From NCBI RefSeq assembly GCF_042686175.1, contig NZ_JBHUOR010000114.1, forward strand, positions 1-22,601: 22,601 nt of DNA. The letters run 5' to 3'. The stretch is from Kurthia populi (GTDB taxonomy: Bacteria; Bacillota; Bacilli; Bacillales_A; Planococcaceae). A program made the position numbers and the translations under genes. The notes beneath the pieces are model-generated. The model was not told the origin of the DNA. It saw only the letters and a program-made list of their open reading frames with translations, and did not search any database. Of this stretch, positions 14,466 through 22,536 are shown piece by piece. Within the stretch, counting starts at the first letter, position 1, and each line of letters begins with the position of its first letter.

Positions 14466-15788
14466 CTAAATATGCTTCGGTTGTTGCGTTGCATTTGTCA
14501 CTTCTGGTTCGTCGTCCTTCATTGTAGAAGCTGTTGCCCCTAAATGCTCGGGGTAGCCGTACCCACCATGTTCTGAAATATCTAAGCCCATAATTTCTTC
14601 CTCTTCACTAACACGAATCGTGCCCATCACTTTTTTCATTACCCATAAGATAGCATATGATGCAACAAAGGCATAAATACCACAAACTGCTACACCCATA
14701 AATTGTACCCATAATTGCTCAACACCACCACCATAAAATAATCCAGCTTGACCAACACCTGTGGATTCTGCAAGTGCTCCTGTTGCAAAGAAGCCTGTTG
14801 ATAATGTACCCCAGATTCCTGGAATACCATGTACAGATACTGCAAAAATTGGATCATCAATTTGTTTTGCTTCTAGGAATCGTGCAGCGAAGAATGTAAT
14901 AACACCTGCAATTAGTCCAATTACAACAGACGCCCATACATCTACGAAGGCACATGATGCCGTAATCGCTACAAGCCCTGCTAGCATACCGTTTAAAATC
15001 GTTGGAATATCTGATTTTCCTAGCACAACCCATGAAATAAATGTTGCCGCTACCGCGCCAGCACATGCGGCTAACACTGTATTAACTGCCACATAGCCAA
15101 AGAATACGCCTTCTACTGACACTGTTGAACCGGCATTAAACCCTAACCATCCAACAAATAAAATTAGTACAGCTAACGCTGAGTATACTTGGTTATGACC
15201 AGCAAATTTATTTGCCGAACCATCTTTATTAAATTTACCAATACGGGGTTTTAAAACCATTGTTGCTGCTAAGGCAGCCATCGCACCTGTTAAGTGAACA
15301 ACTGTTGAGCCAGCAAAATCTTGTTTGCCGTGCTCCGCTAACCATCCGCCACCCCAAATCCAATGTGCAACGACTGGATAAACAAGCATACCGAATAAAA
15401 TTGTAAAGATTACATACACTGAAAACTTCGCACGTTCTGCAAATCCACCAAGTGCAATTGTTACAGCAATACCAGCGAATGCTAGTTGGAAAACAAAAAA
15501 TACAGTCGCTGCTAAACTGTCACCCTCGGTTAATGTTCCCCCATAAAAGAAATTCGACATCCCTACAAAAAAGTTTGCGTTATCTCCAAAAATAAAGCCA
15601 TATCCGATTGCCCAGAAAACTAATGATGCTAAGCCAAATGTAAAAATTGTTTTGCCGGCAACATGTCCTGCATTTTTCATTCGTAATGAGCCTGCTTCTA
15701 ATAAAATAAAACCACCAATCATAAAAATAACTAAAATTGCTGCTACCATCGTCCAAAGACTGTTCATCAAGTACATTGCTTCATCCAT
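14466..15788 (-). CDS. amt: Ammonium transporter, Amt family
   Basis: The 440-residue channel-type transporter imports ammonium. About 11 membrane helices are visible. The pore twin histidines are H165 in STVVHLTGAMAAL and H320 in SVHGIPGIWGTL, and the conserved aspartate D157 is in QDFAGSTVVH. The cytoplasmic tail carries the conserved GLDISEHGGYGYPE (401-414), the gating region that PII proteins contact in other Amt proteins. The ATG at 15788 has AGGAGGAG. In B. subtilis amt (nrgA) is followed by the PII gene nrgB/glnK. Here no PII gene follows, and a GlnD-like nucleotidyltransferase lies downstream. A GlnR/TnrA-type box at 15830-15846 implies nitrogen control. Confidence 0.95.
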   Translation of the reverse strand: MDEAMYLMNSLWTMVAAILVIFMIGGFILLEAGSLRMKNAGHVAGKTIFTFGLASLVFWAIGYGFIFGDNANFFVGMSNFFYGGTLTEGDSLAATVFFVFQLAFAGIAVTIALGGFAERAKFSVYVIFTILFGMLVYPVVAHWIWGGGWLAEHGKQDFAGSTVVHLTGAMAALAATMVLKPRIGKFNKDGSANKFAGHNQVYSALAVLILFVGWLGFNAGSTVSVEGVFFGYVAVNTVLAACAGAVAATFISWVVLGKSDIPTILNGMLAGLVAITASCAFVDVWASVVIGLIAGVITFFAARFLEAKQIDDPIFAVSVHGIPGIWGTLSTGFFATGALAESTGVGQAGLFYGGGVEQLWVQFMGVAVCGIYAFVASYAILWVMKKVMGTIRVSEEEEIMGLDISEHGGYGYPEHLGATASTMKDDEPEVTNATQQPKHI

Positions 15789-16043
15789 ATGCTTCTCCTC
15801 CTGATTATGTTAGGAAAACGACTTTTTTATGTGAGGTTTTCTAACATTTTGTTGATATCTTTATTTTTGCTCAAAATGAGATACTTTTCAATATTTTCAG
15901 TTAATTATTCTATTTTTTTATGCTTTTTATTCTCAAAAGTAAGCGTTATCATCTATAAATACTACATTCTTCATATCATTTTTCGATAAATAAAGCATTT
16001 ATTTGTTTTTTAATTATTAAATACATGCCAAATCGAGATGAAT
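15789..16043. other. Long AT-rich upstream region of amt
   Basis: About 255 nt without a convincing gene, composed mainly of A/T runs. The amt promoter and GlnR/TnrA box lie at its left end. I saw nothing else in 15880-16040. A plus-strand reading at 15789-15989 is hydrophobic, has no ribosome binding site and is not believed. Confidence 0.5.
15830..15874 (-). promoter_or_regulatory. amt promoter with GlnR/TnrA box
   Basis: TGTGAGGTTTTCTAACA at 15830-15846 matches the 17-nt consensus TGTNAN7TNACA at every fixed position. On the minus strand TTGAGC (15869-15874), 17 nt and CAAAAT (15846-15851) form a promoter whose start site would lie inside the box, the arrangement for repression (GlnR) rather than activation. 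A wider inverted repeat (15808-15819 with 15836-15846) also includes the right part of the box. Confidence 0.65.
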
Positions 16044-16099
16044 AACACGCAAAAAAGTAGGATGCGTCTTTTCAGACGCATCCTACTTTTTTGCGTGTT
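16044..16099. terminator. Perfect 26-bp hairpin terminator
   Basis: The arms 16044-16069 and 16074-16099 are perfectly complementary around a 4-nt loop. The core stem is flanked by A6 and T6, so it acts as a terminator for the minus-strand Cys4 protein gene ending at 16101 and would also stop plus-strand transcripts. Confidence 0.88.
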
Positions 16100-16100
16100 T

Positions 16101-16778
16101 TTATAGTTGTTTTTCACGTTCATACTGTTCAATTCGTTTACTAGAAGCGCGTAATGATTTTGTTGCACACGTTTGGCAAATAAAGTTCATTTCTTGACGA
16201 TTGACACTTTTTACTTTTGCAGGAATAACAAATGTCGTTTCATCAACAAGAATTATCGCACTACAGCGATAACAATAATGCTTGGATTTTGCGGTGACAG
16301 CTCGAATATTTTCATACAGATACATTCCGTCTCTTACAATAACATTCGCCGGGATATGTCCATGTAAATAGATCGCATCTTCACACATTTTTTGTGCAAC
16401 TTCCTCACCTTTTTCCAACGTCATATTTCTTAAATGTGTGGTATTAAGAACGCTAACACTCTTTATTTCTTTTTCGAATTTTGTCGCAATGTATGAGGCT
16501 GTTTGGCGACGTTCCTTCATCATACAATTCATACACATATTTTGACGATGAAAATGACCATCATCATGGGATAATGCTAAATAAACATTCATTGGCTCCA
16601 TATAATGAATCGTCACGAAACAACTCGAGCATATTTGTTCTTTGCGTGCACTAATTGTTCTCATTTTTGCCCATGCGCTATTAAAGCCCTCATATGCTTC
16701 GCCATCCACCATTTTTACTATATATTGTGTATTTACAATAAGCTCGCGCGTTTCACGTTGTGCCTGAATAATATCCAT
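16101..16778 (-). CDS. Protein with two CX2C-X28-CX2C modules, unknown function
   Basis: This is a 225-residue soluble protein. Four CxxC pairs are visible at C50/C53, C82/C85, C169/C172 and C201/C204. Both pairs of pairs have exactly 28 residues between them, and the flanks resemble each other (QICSSCFV...CMNCMMKERR versus HYCYRCSA...CQTCATKSLR), so the protein looks like a tandem duplication of one zinc-binding module. The region between, about 90-160, is helical and charged. I do not recognise the family; nucleic-acid or protein binding through zinc is an inference. The ATG at 16778 follows GAGGGGAA. It is a single-gene unit ended by the hairpin at 16044-16099. Confidence 0.8.
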   Translation of the reverse strand: MDIIQAQRETRELIVNTQYIVKMVDGEAYEGFNSAWAKMRTISARKEQICSSCFVTIHYMEPMNVYLALSHDDGHFHRQNMCMNCMMKERRQTASYIATKFEKEIKSVSVLNTTHLRNMTLEKGEEVAQKMCEDAIYLHGHIPANVIVRDGMYLYENIRAVTAKSKHYCYRCSAIILVDETTFVIPAKVKSVNRQEMNFICQTCATKSLRASSKRIEQYEREKQL

Positions 16779-16920
16779 TCATATTCCCCTCAATATTCTG
16801 ATACTTTTTTACTCCTTAAAAGCAATCAAATTATAGTTTATTTATACTATATAATGATCCCATTGTATCATAAAATATTGTATTTTTTATAGTTCTAACT
16901 ATCAATTTATTGTCTAAATA

Positions 16921-16958
16921 AAAAAGAACGGTTTCATAAATCCTTTCCGCTCTTTTTT
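16921..16958. terminator. Terminator after the CAP-domain gene
   Basis: AAAAAGAACGG (16921-16931) pairs, with one mismatch, with CCGCTCTTTTT (16947-16957). On the minus strand a T run follows. It lies about 20 nt past the CAP gene stop. Confidence 0.65.
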
Positions 16959-16976
16959 AGCCTAAAACCTATTTTT

Positions 16977-17981
16977 TTACATTGGTGTATAAAAATTAAT
17001 CGTATAATATGGTACATTTTTATTATCAAACGCAACGCCTACACCAACATTCGTTGCTTCCTCACGTAAGATATTTTCACGGTGCCCTAAACTATTCATC
17101 AATCCCTCATGTGCAAAAATCGAACTAATTTGACCATATGCTAGATTTTCTGCATAAAGCTTTTCCATTGTATGACCGGCAGCAACCATTCGATCTTTCG
17201 GTTGGCTCCCATCACTTCCTGTATGAGAGAAATAGCCTTCATCAATCATATCCTGACTGTGTGCACGTGTTGCACCTTTTAAACCTTTGTCATACAAAAG
17301 TGGCTTTAATCCAGCTTCTACACGACTTTGATTCATTAATAGAACCATTAATTGTTCGTAGCTCAAACGCAACTCCTTATTCGCTGTCGCATAGTAATTT
17401 TTCATACGTTGTTCGGTTTTAACCGTCACATATTGAACGGCTCGCACGCGATTATTATTATGTTTATCAATAAAGAACCATAAATAATAGCCATCTTTTT
17501 CATAAACGAGCTGTTCTTGTTGATCATCCTTAGAAAACTGATACATTGTTAGCCCATGACGAATGCCATCTAGCGGCTCACCGTATTGTTTCTTTACAGC
17601 ATCTTTTGTGGTTTTTCCAATCGTCACATTTAAAATACTGCGTCCTTTTCCGGCTATATATCCACCTGAATCATCGGCTAATTTCAATGTGAAATCTTTA
17701 TAGTGATTATGTGATACAATCCAATCGACACCATATTCACTTTTTAGACGTGTTACTTCATTTAATGTATCAACCTTTATTTTATTTTTAGGTTCATTCG
17801 CCGTATCACTTATGGAATCAACACCGTCTTGCGCCATTTCTACAACTCGCTGGCTACCTTCTGACAGCATTTGAAAACTCTCTTTTGCATCGTGTAATAA
17901 TTGTGGTTGCTCTTTTTTTACATATTGAAAACAAAGGGCTAACACGAGTGCAATCATTACTAATTTAAATAATGCTCTCAT
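16977..17981 (-). CDS. Membrane-anchored CAP-domain protein (YlbC-like)
   Basis: This is a 334-residue extracytoplasmic protein. Residues 1-22 are an uncleaved anchor or signal sequence (RALFKLVMIALVLALCF). A CAP-associated N-terminal domain follows at about 75-195, with AGKGRSILNVTIGKTTKDAV and YGEPLDGIRHGLTMY. The SCP/PR1 CAP domain is at about 208-334: LLMNQSRVEAGLKPL, H232 in ATRAHSQDM, YFSHTGSDGS, AENLAYG, NSLGHRENIL and the end VPYYTINFYTPM. This two-domain arrangement matches YlbC of B. subtilis. The biochemical role of bacterial CAP proteins is unsettled. The start has AAAGAGGTG upstream. It is a single gene between two terminators. Confidence 0.85.
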   Translation of the reverse strand: MRALFKLVMIALVLALCFQYVKKEQPQLLHDAKESFQMLSEGSQRVVEMAQDGVDSISDTANEPKNKIKVDTLNEVTRLKSEYGVDWIVSHNHYKDFTLKLADDSGGYIAGKGRSILNVTIGKTTKDAVKKQYGEPLDGIRHGLTMYQFSKDDQQEQLVYEKDGYYLWFFIDKHNNNRVRAVQYVTVKTEQRMKNYYATANKELRLSYEQLMVLLMNQSRVEAGLKPLLYDKGLKGATRAHSQDMIDEGYFSHTGSDGSQPKDRMVAAGHTMEKLYAENLAYGQISSIFAHEGLMNSLGHRENILREEATNVGVGVAFDNKNVPYYTINFYTPM

Positions 17982-18055
17982 ACAACACCTCTTTCATTTG
18001 TATTATACATAACGACGCCTACTAGACTCCAATAGTTCGCACAGGCTCCCATATA

Positions 18056-18085
18056 AAAACACCGCCACTGACGAGCATGACGGTG
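18056..18085 (-). terminator. Terminator of the acyl-CoA ligase gene
   Basis: CACCGCCA (18060-18067) pairs with TGACGGTG (18078-18085) with one mismatch. On the minus strand TTTTT follows. It lies about 18 nt beyond the ligase stop. Confidence 0.7.
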
Positions 18086-18102
18086 CTTTTCGCATAATTT
18101 AT

Positions 18103-19620
18103 TTATTTTTTTAATGTTTCTTTCAAATGATCTTTTAATATTTTCCCGGATGTACTACGTGGCAATTCATCCATAAATAAAAACTTCTTCGGTATTTTAT
18201 AGCTTGCTAAATGTGTTTTACAATACGCTACTAATTCTTGTTCCGTAATCGTTTCCCCGGGATTAGGCACAATTGTTACCGCAACAATTTCTCCCCATAC
18301 TTGATCAGGAATGCCCATAATCACCGCTTCTTGTACGGCTGGGTGTGTGAGCAAAACATGTTCAATATCTACTGCATATACCGTTTCTCCACCAGATAAA
18401 ATCGTATTATCCTTTCGCCCAACAATGGTCATATACCCATCCTTATCCTCCGTTGCTAAATCTCCTGTGAATAACCAGCCATTTTTCTTCATTGTAAATG
18501 TCGCTGCAGGGTCCTTATAATACTCCGTCATAACTGTCGGACTTTTAATAATGATTTCTCCTTGCGTGCCTTGTGGTACATCTTCCATATACTCATTAAC
18601 TAAACGAACAGCCGTTAGAGGCATGGCTTTACCTGTTTTCCCTTTATGCTGATGATGTTCAGAAGGCAATAGCATTAAGCCTGTAGGGCCACTTTCCGTC
18701 GTACCATAAATATTAAAAAATTGTGCGCCTGAAAACAACGCCATGGCACGGTCAATTAGCGGCACAGGCATTGGTGCAGCCCCGTAGCTTACTACTCGTA
18801 AATCAGGTGCTGAAAAATCTACTGGCGCTTGCTCTACTAACGCATGATACATCGACGGGACACCAAAGAAATGTGTTATTTTTCTCGTCTGCATCCATGT
18901 TAAAATTTCTGATGCATCAAAATGTTCTTGAATAACTAATTTTCCACCTACTAAAGCAGCCATTAGCATAATCGCATTTAATGATAGTCCATGACATAAT
19001 GGGACACTAACTAAATAGCTATCTTGACGCGTCATTTGACTTAATCGTTCATAAATAAATGCAGTATCCATCACTTGACTATGTGTAAATAATGCACCTT
19101 TTGGTTTCCCTGTCGTTCCCTGTGTATATAGAATTTCTGCAAAATGTGAGTCTTCTATATGCGTACCGACTGGTTTGATTGAAGTAGCACATAAAGAAGC
19201 TAATGGTGAAAATTGTGGATGTTGTTGGTCTCCTCGGTGAACGACTAAGTTTAAGGCCTGTTCTAGTTGTGATAATGCTTGCTCAGCTATGTGCATAAAG
19301 ACATCATCAAAAATAAATGCTACGATATTAGCATGCTGTAATATGTAAGTTACTTCAGGTGTTGCTGATAAATAATGAATGGGTACTAATACAGCGCCTA
19401 CCTTCCAAATCGCATAGCTAATGACAACAAAGTCATCAGAATTTTTCATTAGGACAGCGATATGATCCCCCCGGCGAATACCACGGTCTGCAAACCCCTT
19501 TGCATAGCGATTAGCTAACTCATCTAACTCTTTCCACGTATAATTCTTTTCTCCAAATTCTAAACACACCTCGTCTGGTATACGTAAAGCGTTCATTTCT
19601 AAAGCTGTTGTTGTATTCAT
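18103..19620 (-). CDS. AMP-forming acyl-CoA synthetase (fatty-acid/carboxylate CoA ligase)
   Basis: The 505-residue enzyme should activate a carboxylic acid with ATP to an acyl-adenylate and then transfer it to CoA. Numbered from the ATG at 19620, it shows the ATP-binding loop YTQGTTGKPKG (165-175; Gln replaces the common Ser), YGTTESGP (305-312), FTGDLA (384-389), the hinge GRKDN (401-405) and the catalytic lysine K493 in STSGKIL. The length is normal for the superfamily. The substrate cannot be read from the sequence; medium or long-chain fatty acids are typical for such genes in Bacillales. The start at 19620 is preferred because AGGGGG ends 6 nt upstream. An in-frame ATG at 19656 has no ribosome binding site. 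It is a stand-alone gene. Confidence 0.88.
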   Translation of the reverse strand: MNTTTALEMNALRIPDEVCLEFGEKNYTWKELDELANRYAKGFADRGIRRGDHIAVLMKNSDDFVVISYAIWKVGAVLVPIHYLSATPEVTYILQHANIVAFIFDDVFMHIAEQALSQLEQALNLVVHRGDQQHPQFSPLASLCATSIKPVGTHIEDSHFAEILYTQGTTGKPKGALFTHSQVMDTAFIYERLSQMTRQDSYLVSVPLCHGLSLNAIMLMAALVGGKLVIQEHFDASEILTWMQTRKITHFFGVPSMYHALVEQAPVDFSAPDLRVVSYGAAPMPVPLIDRAMALFSGAQFFNIYGTTESGPTGLMLLPSEHHQHKGKTGKAMPLTAVRLVNEYMEDVPQGTQGEIIIKSPTVMTEYYKDPAATFTMKKNGWLFTGDLATEDKDGYMTIVGRKDNTILSGGETVYAVDIEHVLLTHPAVQEAVIMGIPDQVWGEIVAVTIVPNPGETITEQELVAYCKTHLASYKIPKKFLFMDELPRSTSGKILKDHLKETLKK

Positions 19621-19740
19621 GTCCATCCCCCTAATTAAAGCGTATATTCTCTCCATTTCACAATGTTCTTGCTCTTATTTTACACAATTATCCAAAAATT
19701 TAAAATAAAAACTTCCTTTGAGAAAAGATTTTGCACATGA

Positions 19741-19776
19741 AAAAAAAGGCTACGCAACATGCGTAGCCTCTTTTTT
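19741..19776. terminator. Terminator after the small membrane protein and SPFH operon
   Basis: GGCTACGC (19748-19755) and GCGTAGCC (19761-19768) form a perfect 8-bp stem with a 5-nt loop, flanked by A7 on the left and T6 on the right. It is just downstream of the minus-strand gene ending at 19781. Confidence 0.85.
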
Positions 19777-19780
19777 CATG

Positions 19781-19975
19781 TTATTTTTTCTTTTCAAATG
19801 TAAAATATACTTGTGCTGCACCAATCGCCAGTACTGCTGCTGCCGTTAAATGCATTACCATATTGGCTTCAGGCGATAAACTATCATACGATATAATCGT
19901 GAAAAATAGCCCTGCAACAACCCATAATGAAAAGAAGATTCGTTTAAACCATAGCAAACCGAGTGGCTCCTTCAT
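19781..19975 (-). CDS. Small two-helix membrane protein
   Basis: This is a 64-residue protein with two predicted transmembrane helices (about residues 11-29 and 39-57) and a basic C-terminus FEKKK. I do not recognise a family. It starts 34 nt after the double-zinc-ribbon gene with no terminator between, so it is probably the last gene of the SPFH operon. The ATG at 19975 has only a weak upstream A/G run. The codons just after it contain AAGGAG, 9 nt before an in-frame TTG at 19957, which may be the true start (58 residues). Confidence 0.6.
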   Translation of the reverse strand: MKEPLGLLWFKRIFFSLWVVAGLFFTIISYDSLSPEANMVMHLTAAAVLAIGAAQVYFTFEKKK

Positions 19976-20009
19976 ACAGACATTTTTCTTTTATTGTAGC
20001 ATACTCTTT

Positions 20010-21110
20010 CTAAGATTGAGTAAAGACATAAATGATATAAATCGCAATTAGTGCAAGAATTACCGCAATCGTCACACGAATTGGTGAAATTGGTGCGTGG
20101 CCACCTACCTTACCTGTCTGACCATTAACCATGAATTGATATACTTTTTCTTTATAACGGAATGATGACAGCCACATGGGTAGCATTAAATACTTGTACG
20201 TGATTTGGTCATGCGTCGTTGAAAATTGTAAATTAGCTACTTGAGATGCACCATATTGGCGCAAAATACGTTGTGTAATTTCTGACTCAAGTGTTGTGTG
20301 AATTTGTCGTTGCGCAATTCCCCAACCTTCATCTAAGCCAATACTATAGCGCTCCGCTAAAAAACCAGATAAATAATCTGGCTTGTACGCTTTATTATCA
20401 GTCGTGTTATACGGTTCTACTTTTCGCAGTAATTCGCCATCATAACGTTTTGACGCAAGTACAAGCTCATCATCAACAAAACGTTGATATACGCCTGATG
20501 TACGGTACCAATCGATTTCTGTACGCGTATTACCTTCACGGTCCTCTACAATGCGTGTAATGCCGTATGCTGCCGTATAATGTGACATCGTATTGGAATC
20601 AAATGTCCAATACGGAATATACACGCCACTAAAAGCTTCTGGCTTCGCTGATTTTTTTGCGGCACTCGGTGTGAAAAGACGTCCTTTAATCCATTTTTGA
20701 AAATTAGAACCCGCTTCTTTTTCTGTAACATTAAATGTACAGACACCATTTGGCGCTAGTGTATCAATAGTAGAGGCTTCCATTACTTGGTGAGAGCCAC
20801 AATACGGGCAAGTGTCTGCCACCTGAAGTGCATCATAAATGGATTCTGCACCGCACTCTTCACAAACGAGTGTTTTTTTGTCAACGCCCCAATCATAGCT
20901 CTCTCGGCGATCTGTCGCCTTAAAATCCATTTCTTGTGCTGTACGCTGTGCTTCTTTTTCTGGCGTTGCAATTTCCGCCTCATAGTCACAGTACGGACAT
21001 GTTAACTTCCCTGAGCTTGGATCAAATGCAATGGAAGCACTACACATCGGACATTCCGTATTAAAATCAACCTTTACTTCTTTCACACCATCTTCATGTT
21101 GTTGTGTCAT
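20010..21110 (-). CDS. Double zinc-ribbon membrane protein, YdjG-like
   Basis: This is a 366-residue protein. The first zinc ribbon is C20/C23 with C38/C41 (TECPMC...TCPYC), and the second is C83/C86 with C101/C104 (VCEECG...CPYCG), of TFIIB-type appearance. The middle (about 110-340) is a conserved beta-rich region with GVYIPYWTFDS and LMLPMWLSSFRYKEK. A single transmembrane helix is at about 345-363, with a very short tail. This matches YdjG of B. subtilis, which from memory belongs to the pspA-ydjGHI operon and helps bring the SPFH protein YdjI and PspA to the membrane. The start follows AGGAGGG, which overlaps the stop of the SPFH gene, so the two are co-translated. No pspA is visible here. 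Confidence 0.8.
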   Translation of the reverse strand: MTQQHEDGVKEVKVDFNTECPMCSASIAFDPSSGKLTCPYCDYEAEIATPEKEAQRTAQEMDFKATDRRESYDWGVDKKTLVCEECGAESIYDALQVADTCPYCGSHQVMEASTIDTLAPNGVCTFNVTEKEAGSNFQKWIKGRLFTPSAAKKSAKPEAFSGVYIPYWTFDSNTMSHYTAAYGITRIVEDREGNTRTEIDWYRTSGVYQRFVDDELVLASKRYDGELLRKVEPYNTTDNKAYKPDYLSGFLAERYSIGLDEGWGIAQRQIHTTLESEITQRILRQYGASQVANLQFSTTHDQITYKYLMLPMWLSSFRYKEKVYQFMVNGQTGKVGGHAPISPIRVTIAVILALIAIYIIYVFTQS

Positions 21111-21122
21111 ATCAAAGCCCTC

Positions 21123-22412
21123 CTATTGATTAAAGGCTTGGCCACATTCTGGACAAAACTTCGGTGATGTTTGACCAGCAGGCACTTCATAACCACAGTT
21201 TCTACATGCTTTTGCTTGTGGTTTTGGTTTGCCACAATCCGAGCAGAATTTCCCTGTATTTTCAGTACCACAGCTACATGTCCATGTGTCTTTTTCAGGC
21301 TTCGATTTACCACAATTTGAACAAAATTTCCCCGTATTTTCAGTACCACATTCGCAGGTCCATTGATTCGCCTTATTTTGTTGAGTTTGTTGCTGTTGCT
21401 GAGTTTGTGCACCCATTTTATATAAATCTCCTGCATTCATACCACCAGCATTTTGCGCCATACCCATTCCCATAAAGCCACCAATAGCACCATTTTCATT
21501 TTGCGCGGCTTTCATCATCGCATCTGCCTGTGCACCAGTAATTTGCGCGGCACCCATCGTTGGGTCACGTAATGTTGCATTTCGTTGTAATTGCTTAATC
21601 ATTGCTTCATCTTCATCTGAAGCTTTCATCGTGCTGACACCAATTGTACCAACTTTAATACCACGCGTTTGCTCCCATTTTTCAGACAAAACTTTATTTA
21701 AGGCATTCGCTAATTCAATCGTATGAGCAGGTACTTCGCTATAACGTACGCCTTGCGCAGAAATTTGTGCAAAAGCAGGCTGTAATGCCGTCATCATTTC
21801 AGATTTTAATTGTCCATCAATGGCATCACGCGTAAATTGCTCTGCCACATTCCCTGTCACATTTGTATAAAATAAGAGTGGATTCGTAATACGATACGAA
21901 TATTCCCCGTGACTACGAATCGAAATATCAATATCAAGTCCAATATTGCGGTCAACTACACGGAATGGAATCGGTGCAGGTGTACCATATTTATTGCCCA
22001 TAATTTCTTTTGTATTAAAGAAATAAATTCGTTGGTCCTTCGCTGGTTCTCCACCAAATGTAAAACGTTTGCCGATTTCTTTAAATGTTTCTTTTAAGTT
22101 GTCCATGAAGTTGCCATCATAAAAAATACTTGGCTCCGTTGAAGTGTCGTACACAAATTCACCAGGTTCCTGACAAACTTCAACTACTTTTCCTTGCTCA
22201 ATAATGAGCATACATTGCCCATCATTGACAGCAATGATTGAACCATTTGAAATGATATTTTCATTGCCTTTATTTGAACCGCGTTTTGTTTGACGTCGCA
22301 TTCCTTTTTGTACTAATACATCTGATGACATCGCCTCACAGTAAAAATAATCGCGATATTGATCTTCTAAAACACCTTTTGCTGCATCTAGTCCTGCTTT
22401 AATTAATCCCAT
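21123..22412 (-). CDS. SPFH-domain protein (YdjI-like) with three C-terminal zinc ribbons
   Basis: This is a 429-residue protein. Residues about 15-280 are an SPFH (band 7) domain of the virion-core-protein-like/YdjI type. DIDISIRSHGEYSYRI and QLQRNATLRDPTMG belong to it or follow it. A Met/Gly/Ala-rich segment and a Gln-rich linker (about 337-349) lead to three zinc ribbons: C353/C355/C364/C367 and C379/C381/C390/C393, both reading CxCGTENTGKFCSxCGK and nearly identical, then C403/C406/C420/C423. YdjI in B. subtilis links PspA to the membrane. The ATG at 22412 is chosen for the TAGGAGGGG 7 nt upstream. It is the first gene of a minus-strand operon with the YdjG-like gene 12 nt after it. Confidence 0.85.
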   Translation of the reverse strand: MGLIKAGLDAAKGVLEDQYRDYFYCEAMSSDVLVQKGMRRQTKRGSNKGNENIISNGSIIAVNDGQCMLIIEQGKVVEVCQEPGEFVYDTSTEPSIFYDGNFMDNLKETFKEIGKRFTFGGEPAKDQRIYFFNTKEIMGNKYGTPAPIPFRVVDRNIGLDIDISIRSHGEYSYRITNPLLFYTNVTGNVAEQFTRDAIDGQLKSEMMTALQPAFAQISAQGVRYSEVPAHTIELANALNKVLSEKWEQTRGIKVGTIGVSTMKASDEDEAMIKQLQRNATLRDPTMGAAQITGAQADAMMKAAQNENGAIGGFMGMGMAQNAGGMNAGDLYKMGAQTQQQQQTQQNKANQWTCECGTENTGKFCSNCGKSKPEKDTWTCSCGTENTGKFCSDCGKPKPQAKACRNCGYEVPAGQTSPKFCPECGQAFNQ

Positions 22413-22497
22413 CGTAACCCCTCCTAAATCATCGTTAACCAAATTTTAGCATTATCTAATCGTTGTTGCCATGCACAGCTATACGTTTTTTTCACAA
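22413..22497 (-). promoter_or_regulatory. Upstream region of the SPFH operon
   Basis: This must contain the operon promoter. I looked for a sigma-W type TGAAAC-N16-CGTA pair, as in the B. subtilis pspA operon, and did not find one. A weak TGGCAA-17-TAAAAT pair on the minus strand is the best sigma-A-like candidate. Confidence 0.25.
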
Positions 22498-22517
22498 AAA
22501 AAGAGGCTGGGACATAA
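22498..22517 (+). repeat. GAGGCTGGGACA intergenic element, copy 2
   Basis: AAAAAGAGGCTGGGACATAA is on the plus strand. The first 17 nt equal copy 1 at the other end of the window. It is followed after 22 nt by the hairpin at 22537-22576. No plus-strand gene lies upstream, since the SPFH operon runs away from it, so here it is not in an obvious 3' UTR. Confidence 0.65.
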
Positions 22518-22536
22518 GTAGAAATTCCAGTCTTTA

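Noticed and set aside
14857..15096. Open frames on both strands inside amt
   Set aside because: They fall inside a well-supported amt gene and show no motif or ribosome binding site of their own.
15789..15989. 66-codon hydrophobic plus-strand ORF upstream of amt
   Set aside because: It has no ribosome binding site, is A/T-driven in composition and overlaps the amt promoter.
22413..22500. Sigma-W promoter upstream of the SPFH operon
   Set aside because: TGAAA and CGTA strings occur, but not at the 16-17 nt spacing or in the right order.
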